Shown piece after piece: positions 16,545-23,411 of a stretch of 35,157 nucleotides of DNA (position 1 is its first letter; every line of letters starts with the position of its first letter). Location: contig JAGWBX010000050.1 in the NCBI GenBank assembly GCA_021295655.1, forward strand, positions 19,667 to 54,823. The letters run 5' to 3'. This DNA comes from Candidatus Latescibacterota bacterium. Lineage in GTDB: Bacteria; Latescibacterota; UBA2968; GCA-2709665. The notes under the pieces were generated by a model, which saw only the letters and a program-made list of their open reading frames with translations, was not told the origin of the DNA and ran no database searches. The position numbers and the translations under genes are program-made.

Positions 16545-18473
16545 ATGAACTCTAATTTCTCCAGATTCATCAGGACCTATGTACGGCCGTTCCGGTTTCG
16601 CGTTGTGCTGGTCATGGGCCTCGCGGGAATATCGGGATCGTATTTTTACGTTTTGGGATTCATCACCAGGACAACGGTTGACGACGTCCTGCAGATCAGG
16701 CCCCGGACGGAGGAGACGTCCCATGGCGGGTCAAGCGGTGGGCCGCCGGCAGATTCGGCGGAAGACCGCTTGGCGCGGGACCCGGAGCGGGTCCTGCCGC
16801 GTGGGTGGGATGCAGACCGCCCGGCGGCAACGAAAAGCCGCACCGAAAAAATCAAATGGCTCTGGGCGGTGTTTGCCCTTTACCTGACGGTACGATTTGC
16901 ATTTGCGGGACTGACTTGGCTGTATAACTACAACATTGCTTTTGTAGGCAATCGAATTGTGTACCGCGTGCGGCTCGATCTGCACCAGAAGGTGCAGCGG
17001 CTGCAGATGACGTTTTTCGACAGGAAACAGACCGGCAAGATTATGTCTCGTATACTGGATGACGTTCAATTGCTGGAAAGCGAAGTCACCACGACACTCG
17101 TCGAAGCGATCGGCCATATGTCCAAGGTCCTTATAGGCATTGTGGTCCTGCTGCTGATAAACGTGGAACTCGCGGTGTTGGCGTTTTTGGCGCTGCCCCT
17201 TTACGCAATGACCTACAAGATGTTCCAACGGCCGGTTTCGGAGACGTTCGCCCGCATGCGGGAAGCGTATTCGGACACGTACGGAATTCTGGAGGAACGG
17301 GTTCGAGGCATCAGGGTGGTCTATTCGTTTGCCAAAGAACGGTACGAACGCAGGATGTTCTTCAAGCGCCTGGTCACCATATTCCGGCTTCAGGTGCGCA
17401 ATTCGATGTTGAACGCAAGTCTTCGTGCCGCCTGCGCGTGCATAAGCGCTATCGCCGTTGCGCTCATCCTGTATTGGGGTGCGCTGATGGTTCGAAGCGG
17501 CGATCTGACGGTGGGCGATCTGATTTTCTTCAATATGTCGCTTTCCAGTCTGTTTATGCCGCTGGTGGCGCTTGCCAACGTGAATATGGTCTTCCGGCAG
17601 ATGGCCGTCGTCATCTCAAGGGTATTTGAAGTCCTCGACGAGGAGATTTCGATCCGGGACCGGCCCAACGCGATCCAATTGAAACAGGTGCGGGGTCGCG
17701 TGATCTTCCGAAACGTCCGGTTCCAATACAGTGCCGCCGCGGGTAACGTAATAGAGTACCTGACGTTCTCGATACGGGCAGGCACGTCGGTGGCAGTTGT
17801 GGGGCCTTCCGGCGCCGGCAAAAGCACGCTGTTAAACTTGCTGCTGAGGCTCTACGAACCGACCGGGGGAAGTATTCTGCTGGACGACTACGATCTTCGC
17901 GACATCCGTCTTTCGAGCATCCGTCGGCACGTCAGCATGGTACCCCAGGAACCCGTGCTGTTTTCCGGTACGATCGCGCAGAACATCGTATACGGCCGGG
18001 ACGGCGCAACGCCGGATCAGATTATGGAAGCTGCCAGCCGCGCGGAATTGCACGACTTCATCATGAGTCTGCCTGAAAAATACGAGCACATGGTCGAAGA
18101 GGGCGGCGGAAACCTGTCCGGAGGCCAGAAGCAGCGATTGGCATTGGCCATGGCGCTATTGACCGATCCTGCCATTCTGATTCTGGATGACACGACGTCC
18201 GCTCTGGATGCCGGCACCGAGGCCCGGATTCAGAAAACCCTGGATCGGGTTATGGAAGGAAGGACGACATTCGTCATTACGCACCGGATCTCAACGGCCA
18301 CCCGCGCGGACAGGATTCTGGTACTCGACAGTGGACGAATGGCGGGATGGGGAACCCACGAAGACCTGCTGTCTCAGGGAGGGGTATACGGCCGGCTTTA
18401 CGACGAGCAGCAGCGGCCGGCCGCGGCGTATGCAGGCGTTTCCGAACGCGGCGCCGCCGGCGACGGGAAATGA
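16545..18473 (+). CDS. ABC exporter half-transporter, degenerate-site subunit
   Basis: A 642-residue half-transporter and likely partner of the preceding one. The membrane domain spans ~18-345. Between the first and second helices an extra hydrophilic stretch (~50-102, rich in Gly, Ser, Pro, Arg, Asp) enlarges the first periplasmic loop. The ATPase domain has Walker A GPSGAGKS (420-427), canonical signature LSGGQ (524-528), Walker B LILDD with Asp549 in place of the catalytic glutamate, and H580. This Glu-to-Asp change marks the non-hydrolytic site of asymmetric exporters such as TM287/288. ATG at 16545 (AGG 8 bases upstream) is chosen over a GTG at 16527; neither is decisive. The stop codon lies in a hairpin shared with the converging gene. 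Confidence 0.93.
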   Translation: MNSNFSRFIRTYVRPFRFRVVLVMGLAGISGSYFYVLGFITRTTVDDVLQIRPRTEETSHGGSSGGPPADSAEDRLARDPERVLPRGWDADRPAATKSRTEKIKWLWAVFALYLTVRFAFAGLTWLYNYNIAFVGNRIVYRVRLDLHQKVQRLQMTFFDRKQTGKIMSRILDDVQLLESEVTTTLVEAIGHMSKVLIGIVVLLLINVELAVLAFLALPLYAMTYKMFQRPVSETFARMREAYSDTYGILEERVRGIRVVYSFAKERYERRMFFKRLVTIFRLQVRNSMLNASLRAACACISAIAVALILYWGALMVRSGDLTVGDLIFFNMSLSSLFMPLVALANVNMVFRQMAVVISRVFEVLDEEISIRDRPNAIQLKQVRGRVIFRNVRFQYSAAAGNVIEYLTFSIRAGTSVAVVGPSGAGKSTLLNLLLRLYEPTGGSILLDDYDLRDIRLSSIRRHVSMVPQEPVLFSGTIAQNIVYGRDGATPDQIMEAASRAELHDFIMSLPEKYEHMVEEGGGNLSGGQKQRLALAMALLTDPAILILDDTTSALDAGTEARIQKTLDRVMEGRTTFVITHRISTATRADRILVLDSGRMAGWGTHEDLLSQGGVYGRLYDEQQRPAAAYAGVSERGAAGDGK

Positions 18474-18502
18474 CGAATTGTCCGGGCCGTACTCATTCGT
18501 CA
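18471..18502. terminator. Inverted repeat spanning two convergent gene ends
   Basis: TGACGAAT (18471-18478) and ATTCGTCA (18495-18502) form a perfect 8-bp stem around a 16-base loop. It covers the stop codon of the ABC gene and abuts the stop codon of the cysteine-rich gene on the other strand. There is no strong T run, so it may act as an mRNA-end stabiliser rather than as a full terminator. Confidence 0.45.
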
Positions 18503-19266
18503 ACCGTTTGGAGTTGACGGAGTAGCGTTTCGTCTTCGCCGCTGTATTTCTTGATGCACAGATCGCAATCCGGACAGGGCCGATTGTAGCAGTTCTTGTG
18601 CACCCGGACAGGATATTGACCCTGGAACGCCTCAGAACAGTGTTTCGAGCAGAAAACGTACCGGTCCTGGTAGTTGCCGAACGCTGCGTAGGCGACAATG
18701 ACGTCCTCTTCGGCCAGCGTCAGGTTCTTTTCACACCAGCTGCAGATACCGGCCTGTTCGCGCGCGCGTGCCGTACGCTTTTTTTCGATTTCCTCGTCGG
18801 ACCAGACGTATTCAATATGCTGGACGTTATCTTTGGAGACTTTCGCACGCACCACGCCGTCCGTAATGCCCAGAATATAGCCGCCCTGGGTGTCGAACGT
18901 CGTGCCGCATTCGATGTTGTTCCCGGTCTTCAGGTGGATGATGGACTTGCCCTCTTCGGGCGAGATGAACGAAAACCATCCGCAGCCTGCGCAGACACTG
19001 GTAAAAAGGAACTGCCGCGTCTTGTGGCCGCAGGAAGGACACCGGCCTTCCTCCATCATCCGGATGTCCTGGAGCGTGGTTCTGGCGGCCTTCCTGACGG
19101 CGGCGTTGATCTCTTCCATCGTTTCGTCGAGGTCTTCCGAGTCTTTCTCGGATAGCAAATGCATGGCTTCTTCGACTTCTTCCGCCTGCCCCTCGATCAC
19201 GATCTGTCTCTCGCGGCTCGAAGCCGGGTTTTCTTCCTCGTCACGTTTAAAGATGCCCTTTAACAT
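18493..19266 (-). CDS. Cysteine-rich putative zinc-binding protein, function unknown
   Basis: I do not recognise this 257-residue protein. Residues 1-75 are acidic, helical and free of cysteine. Three cysteine clusters follow: C76-x2-C79 with C92-x2-C95 (a zinc-ribbon pattern); C175-x2-C178 with C206-x3-C210 (YVFCSKHCSEAF, reminiscent of TRASH/MYM-type fingers); and C226-x4-C231-x2-C234-x2-C237 near the end. A lone Cys120 lies in a beta-rich middle part (GGYILGITDGVVRAKVS). No signal peptide or membrane segment, so cytoplasmic. The last cluster could hold zinc or, less likely, an iron-sulfur centre. ATG at 19266 with GAGG 5 bases upstream, and its own promoter. The cluster pattern suggests nucleic-acid or protein contact, but this is inference. 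Confidence 0.85.
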   Translation of the reverse strand: MLKGIFKRDEEENPASSRERQIVIEGQAEEVEEAMHLLSEKDSEDLDETMEEINAAVRKAARTTLQDIRMMEEGRCPSCGHKTRQFLFTSVCAGCGWFSFISPEEGKSIIHLKTGNNIECGTTFDTQGGYILGITDGVVRAKVSKDNVQHIEYVWSDEEIEKKRTARAREQAGICSWCEKNLTLAEEDVIVAYAAFGNYQDRYVFCSKHCSEAFQGQYPVRVHKNCYNRPCPDCDLCIKKYSGEDETLLRQLQTVDE

Positions 19267-19429
19267 ACGGCCTCACTCAAATCTAAAGCCTGCGTCGCCT
19301 TGGACGATGCGTTCGCAGGCGGACGAAAGAGAGCTGAATACTTCTGACACGGGCCCTGAATCTCGCCTTTATTGTCTCCGGAGCGGTCTTTCAAAAACAA
19401 CAGAGTCCGACACTGATACGCCGTTTTAA

Positions 19430-19458
19430 AATATAAAGACGGACCGCCGATAAGTCAA
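19430..19458 (-). promoter_or_regulatory. Sigma70-like promoter of the cysteine-rich gene
   Basis: Minus-strand TTGACT (19453-19458), 17-base spacer, TATATT (19430-19435). Each box matches five of six consensus bases. It lies downstream of the SDR gene stop (19492) and gives a leader of about 160 bases. Confidence 0.65.
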
Positions 19459-19491
19459 TTTTCACGGTCGCGAGCAGATTTCTCTCTGGAA

Positions 19492-20262
19492 TCAAAGGCG
19501 CCGCAGGTGAAAGCCGCCGTCGACGGGGATCGCGGCCCCTGTTGTAAAATCGAAATAACCAAGCGCCACGGCGGCTACGGCTTTGCCCACGTCTTCGGGC
19601 AGACCCCAGCGCCGGATTGGCGTGAGGCCTTCCGCGATCCGCCGGTCGTATAACTTTCTGACCGGGCCAGTCATATCCGTCTTGATGATGCCCGGTTGGA
19701 CCTCGTTGACGGTGATGCCGTACTCCGCCAATCTAACGGCGAACAGTGCGGTCATCATGCTCAGGCCGGCCTTGGAGATACAATATTCGCCCCTGTTCGT
19801 CGCACCTGCGAACGCAGAGATCGACGTGACGTTTACGATTCTGGCCTTCGGAACGATCTCATTTCTGGTTAGATGGATCATGTGTCTGGCCGCCAGCTGA
19901 GTCAGGAAGTAGGGGCCCTTGAGGTTGGTGTTCAGCACTTCATCGAAACTTTCGGGCGTGGTTTCAAGAATATCCGCGCGCGTCTTCGGGGCGATGCCCG
20001 CGTTGTTAACGAGCAGGTCGATCCGGCCGAACGCATCCATGGTGAATTCGATCAGGCGCCGGCTGTCCTCGGGAACCGCGACAGACGCCCCGCAGACGCC
20101 CGGCCGGCGGTTTCTCTTCCGGACCTCGTCGGCAGTCTGCTTCGCGGCATCCCGGTTTTTTTCGTAATTGACGACGATATCATAGCCTGCGTCGGCCAGA
20201 CTACAGGCGATAGCGCGGCCGATTCCGCGGCTTGAGCCCGTAACGAGTGCGACTGGCGCCAT
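19492..20262 (-). CDS. SDR-family oxidoreductase, FabG/3-ketoacyl reductase-like
   Basis: A 256-residue classical short-chain dehydrogenase/reductase, NAD(P)-dependent, cytoplasmic. The cofactor motif TGSSRGIG sits at 8-15. NNAG is in LLVNNAGIAP. The catalytic serine is in VNVTSISAFAG and the Tyr/Lys pair in EYCISKAG. PGIIKTDMT and the DGGFHLRRL end complete the fold. A seven- to eight-residue expansion (HLTRNEIVPK) precedes the serine strand, as in some 3-ketoacyl-ACP-reductase-annotated relatives outside fatty-acid synthesis. I placed the start at the ATG at 20262, with AGGA 8 bases upstream. The frame extends 51 codons further without SDR homology. It is divergent from another SDR gene across a structured spacer. 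Substrate is unknown. Confidence 0.9.
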   Translation of the reverse strand: MAPVALVTGSSRGIGRAIACSLADAGYDIVVNYEKNRDAAKQTADEVRKRNRRPGVCGASVAVPEDSRRLIEFTMDAFGRIDLLVNNAGIAPKTRADILETTPESFDEVLNTNLKGPYFLTQLAARHMIHLTRNEIVPKARIVNVTSISAFAGATNRGEYCISKAGLSMMTALFAVRLAEYGITVNEVQPGIIKTDMTGPVRKLYDRRIAEGLTPIRRWGLPEDVGKAVAAVALGYFDFTTGAAIPVDGGFHLRRL

Positions 20263-20504
20263 GGCGCTTTCCTGTCTATCTTTGTCTGTATCCAATGACG
20301 GTTCCGTACCATCCGATTTCACCCCGACGTCTGCACCATTTCCATTATTCTTGTGCTGTGCCCGCGGCGAAATCCGGATTTGGAATGTCTCTCTTCGTTC
20401 GAAACCCGGTGCCAAGTACGCGCCTGTACCAACTTAAAGATAGGAATTTACCGGCACAGGTGCGGAAATTTGTGAAGCTGTCATTGATCGGGGCGTCCGA
20501 TTCC

Positions 20505-20535
20505 TTCGGATCGCCTCGCCGGAGGAGGCGCCGAA
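20505..20535. repeat. Imperfect hairpin, 11 bp
   Basis: TTCGG (20505-20509) pairs with CCGAA (20531-20535), and CGCCTC (20512-20517) with GAGGCG (20525-20530), with a two-base bulge and a seven-base loop. No T run follows on either strand, so it is not an ordinary terminator. Confidence 0.7.
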
Positions 20536-20553
20536 ACAGGCCGTATAACAGGT

Positions 20554-20622
20554 GCGGCATTACGGGACTGCAATTGGACGGGATCCATCATCAGAACTGA
20601 TGGATATTTTCAAAAATGCCGC
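20554..20622. repeat. Nested inverted repeats (two 8-bp stems)
   Basis: Outer arms GCGGCATT (20554-20561) and AATGCCGC (20615-20622) are perfect complements. Inside them ATCCATCA (20583-20590) and TGATGGAT (20598-20605) are also perfect complements around a seven-base loop. As DNA the inner pair could be an operator; as RNA the two stems would form one compact element. Confidence 0.7.
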
Positions 20623-20701
20623 GGGAAGCCAGTGTTCTGTCCCAGAAATAAGTTGCCTGAATTTGGCCGTCGAGTCGCCGGGCTCGCAAGACACCTCCGA
20701 C

Positions 20702-20719
20702 TTGGGCAGGTCGGCCCAA
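20702..20719. repeat. Short perfect hairpin, 6 bp
   Basis: TTGGGC (20702-20707) and GCCCAA (20714-20719) pair around a six-base loop. Confidence 0.5.
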
Positions 20720-20741
20720 CGTAGCGAGACGGGATGAATCG

Positions 20742-20779
20742 GCCTGCCTGTGCGTGCTATCTCACGCACGCAGACAGGC
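20742..20779. repeat. Hairpin in the leader of the plus-strand SDR gene
   Basis: An inner stem of eight pairs including one G-T (20749-20756 with 20763-20770) and an outer five-pair stem (20742-20746 with 20775-20779) are separated by a small internal loop. The structure ends about 35 bases before the AGGAGG ribosome-binding site at 20817-20822. Confidence 0.65.
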
Positions 20780-20827
20780 GGGGGACAGGACACCAGGTAT
20801 CCGCAATAATCACAAAGGAGGCAGATT

Positions 20828-21598
20828 GTGGGACATCACACGTCGGGACGCGTTGCGGGCCGGGTTGCCATTGTAACCGGAGCATCATCGGGGATCGGCG
20901 AGGCGACGGCGATTCTGCTGGCGGCTGAAGGCGCACGCGTCGCGGTGGCGGACGTGGACGTGGATGGGGGTCAACGCACCGTGGACAGGATCGCGGCCGG
21001 AGGGGGAGAGGCCACCTTTGTCGAAGTCGACGTCAGCGCGGCCGGGCAGGTGCGGCAGATGGTCGCACAGACGATGGATGCATTCGGCAGACTGGATATC
21101 CTGCACAACAACGCGATCTGGTACCGCAATGCGCCGGCAACGGAGATGGAGGAATACGTGTGGGACAGGACGTTGAATACGGGGTTGAAAGCGATCTACC
21201 TGGCCGCAAAATACGCCATTCCCGAAATGGTGAAGGCGGGTGGCGGGTCGATCGTGAACACGGGTTCGGTACACTCCCTGGTGGGATTTGAGGCCAATAC
21301 GGCCTACGATGCCGCCAAGGCCGGGGTGCTGGGCATTACACGGGTGCTTGCGCTGGATTACGGGCCGGCAATCCGTGTGAACGCCGTGCTGCCCGGCGCC
21401 ATTCAGACGCCGCTCTGGGATCGGATCGAAGTCCCCGCGGATGAACGTCGCAGGTTGGCGGAAATGGTGCCGGCAAAACGGGTTGGCACGCCGGCCGACA
21501 TCGCGTCCGCCGTACTTTTTCTGGCTTCTGACGAGGCATCGTTTATTACCGGTACGTCGCTCGTCGTGGATGGAGGATTGCTGGCGCGTACGATGTAA
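20828..21598 (+). CDS. SDR-family oxidoreductase
   Basis: A 256-residue classical short-chain dehydrogenase/reductase. The cofactor motif TGASSGIG is at 17-24 and the acidic VADVDVD end of the second strand suggests NAD preference. LHNNAIW replaces the usual NNAG with NNAI. The catalytic serine is in VNTGSVHS and the Tyr/Lys pair in AYDAAKAG. The end FITGTSLVVDGG is typical of glucose/3-oxoacyl dehydrogenase-like SDRs. The GTG start at 20828 is supported by a strong AAAGGAGG six bases upstream. The gene has a long leader with several hairpins and converges with hyuB. Substrate unknown. Confidence 0.93.
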   Translation: MGHHTSGRVAGRVAIVTGASSGIGEATAILLAAEGARVAVADVDVDGGQRTVDRIAAGGGEATFVEVDVSAAGQVRQMVAQTMDAFGRLDILHNNAIWYRNAPATEMEEYVWDRTLNTGLKAIYLAAKYAIPEMVKAGGGSIVNTGSVHSLVGFEANTAYDAAKAGVLGITRVLALDYGPAIRVNAVLPGAIQTPLWDRIEVPADERRRLAEMVPAKRVGTPADIASAVLFLASDEASFITGTSLVVDGGLLARTM

Positions 21599-21638
21599 AC
21601 GGAAACCCGAAACGACGCCATACGCCGGACGGTACCGG

Positions 21639-23372
21639 TCAGGTGTCGGTACGCGTTCGTGAGTTCCTCAGCCTGGATGTCGCCGGTTGGTCGACTTCAA
21701 GCGCGTCCGGTTTGATGACGACCCCGTATTCCGCTTCTGCAGCCTCTCTTGGGTAATACCCTCGCCTTACGTCTTCAAGGACCGCTTCAGCCGGCCGCGA
21801 GAAGGGCGCACCGTATCCGCCTCCCCCGGGGGTTTCGAGTCGGAGGCCGTCGCCTTCAACCATATGGACGCCCTCGTCCTTCGTGATGTGCGGCGGACGG
21901 TACGCTTTGCCGCGCAGCGTAAAGGTGTGCTCGGCGGTCCTGCCCGGTTTGCCGCCGAGTACCCCGAAGGGCCTGAACCGACCCCGGTCTCCAAGAAGGG
22001 AGGCGCTGGCCTCGCCGCGCCTGAGCACGAATTCGAGTATCACCCCGAATCCGCCCCTGCGGCAACCCGGCCCGCCGGAGTCTTCGCGCAATGCGTAGGT
22101 TTCAAAGAGTACCGGGTACCGGGATTCGAAGATCTCCAGCGCCTGCGTGCGGGCGACAGCGATGGTGGGATTGCCGTTCGTGAGCCCGTCCGTCATGTAG
22201 TTTCCGCCGTAACCCCCGCCAATGAAGGAATAGAACACGAAATATCCCCTTTCCGGATCGTTGCCGCCCACGGAGAGATTGGTGACGGTGCCCATGGGGC
22301 CGGCGTAGCAGCGGTCCGGAACGGCCTGGCTCATCGCGCCCAGCACCGCGTCGATTATTCGCTGGCAGACTTCCGCTGCGCAGCCGGAGACGGGACGCGG
22401 CGGCACGGCGTGCAGGAAGGTGGTGGATGGAATATTGAAGGAAAAGGGATTGAAACAGCCCCGATTGATGAGCACGTCGGGGAAAAAATGCTTGAACGCG
22501 ATGAAAACGCCTGCCATTGTCGTACTCAATACACTGTTGAGAGGCCCGCGGCACGCCGGGCTGCTGTCGGAGAGGTCGATGTGAACGCTGTCGCCGTCAA
22601 CGGTCATTTCGAGATGGATATGCAGCGGCTTCCAGTCCACGCCGTCACTGTCCATGTATTCGTCAAAGGCGTAACGACCGTCGGGAATGGCGGTAATGTG
22701 CTTCCGCATCATCTTCTCGGAACGAAGCTCCAGTTCGCGGACCACCTCAAATACGGTCGTTTCGCCGTAGCGATCCAGCAATGCCGTCAGCCGATCGGCG
22801 CCGAGGTTCAGCGATGCCACCTGAGCAATGATGTCCCCCTGTCGTTCGCCGGGCACGCGAACGTTGTGCAGGATGACGTCGACCACTTCCTGATTGAGCC
22901 TGCCCGCGTCCATGAGCTTGAGAGGAGGCAGCCGCAAGCCTTCCTGAAATACCTCTGTGGCTTTCGTCGAGAACCCGCCGGGTACACGGCCGCCAATATC
23001 AGGCCAGTGCCCGCTGTTGGCCAGGTAGAACGCAAGTCTGTTTCCATAGAAGAAGGGTCTGATCAACTTTACGTCCATCAGATGCGTGCCGCCGAGATAC
23101 GGGTCGTTGACGATATAGATGTCGCCCTCTGCGGGCGCATTGAAATGGGCGATGGTTGAACGCACGGTGTGTTGCATCACGCAGATGAAATTCGGCAGGC
23201 CGCGAGGCCCCTGCACGATGACCGAGCCGTCGTTTGCGGCGTAGATGCCGCTTGCCCGGTCGAATCCGTCTGATATCACCGGCGAGAAGGCCATGCGTTC
23301 CAGCGTGGCATCCATTTCATCGGCGATCTGTTCCAGGCTGCCGCGGATTACGGCCAGAGTGATCGGATCCAT
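21639..23372 (-). CDS. hyuB: Hydantoinase B / oxoprolinase-family subunit
   Basis: The B subunit of an ATP-dependent N-methylhydantoinase/5-oxoprolinase-type enzyme, which opens five-membered cyclic imides or lactams with its HyuA partner. The 577-residue product has the family start (MDPITLAVIRGSLEQIADEM), then FSPVISDGFDRASGIY, DIYIVNDPYLGGTH, GHWPDIGGRVPGG, and near the end REDSGGPGCRRGG and TPGGGGYGAP. Start taken as ATG at 23372, with AGGGG 10 bases upstream; a GTG at 23408 is in frame but unsupported. It begins 39 bases after hyuA, so they form an operon. The true substrate (hydantoin, oxoproline, caprolactam-like ring or other) cannot be fixed from sequence. It converges with the SDR gene at 21598. 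Confidence 0.93.
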   Translation of the reverse strand: MDPITLAVIRGSLEQIADEMDATLERMAFSPVISDGFDRASGIYAANDGSVIVQGPRGLPNFICVMQHTVRSTIAHFNAPAEGDIYIVNDPYLGGTHLMDVKLIRPFFYGNRLAFYLANSGHWPDIGGRVPGGFSTKATEVFQEGLRLPPLKLMDAGRLNQEVVDVILHNVRVPGERQGDIIAQVASLNLGADRLTALLDRYGETTVFEVVRELELRSEKMMRKHITAIPDGRYAFDEYMDSDGVDWKPLHIHLEMTVDGDSVHIDLSDSSPACRGPLNSVLSTTMAGVFIAFKHFFPDVLINRGCFNPFSFNIPSTTFLHAVPPRPVSGCAAEVCQRIIDAVLGAMSQAVPDRCYAGPMGTVTNLSVGGNDPERGYFVFYSFIGGGYGGNYMTDGLTNGNPTIAVARTQALEIFESRYPVLFETYALREDSGGPGCRRGGFGVILEFVLRRGEASASLLGDRGRFRPFGVLGGKPGRTAEHTFTLRGKAYRPPHITKDEGVHMVEGDGLRLETPGGGGYGAPFSRPAEAVLEDVRRGYYPREAAEAEYGVVIKPDALEVDQPATSRLRNSRTRTDT

Positions 23373-23411
23373 TACGAAGTCGCCCCTGATTGCAAATGCA
23401 ACGTACACCGG

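Larger units (their letters stand above)
20263..20827. other. Divergent SDR spacer rich in inverted repeats
   Basis: This 565-base region separates two divergently transcribed SDR genes. I find no convincing gene; short frames here lack ribosome-binding sites and known motifs. It contains at least four well-formed inverted repeats, at 20505-20535, 20554-20622 (two nested 8-bp stems), 20702-20719 and 20742-20779. The last ends about 50 bases before the plus-strand GTG at 20828. A CCTCC at 20694-20698 could in principle pair with the GGAGG of the downstream Shine-Dalgarno sequence. No clear sigma70 promoter was found in either direction. Confidence 0.6.

Noticed and set aside
20345..20560. Small 71-codon minus-strand frame in the SDR spacer
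   Set aside because: No ribosome-binding site or homology recognised, and it runs over the hairpins; kept as spacer.
21687..23159. 490-codon plus-strand frame opposite hyuB
   Set aside because: Shadow frame caused by GC-rich codon use; hyuB on the other strand carries all family motifs.
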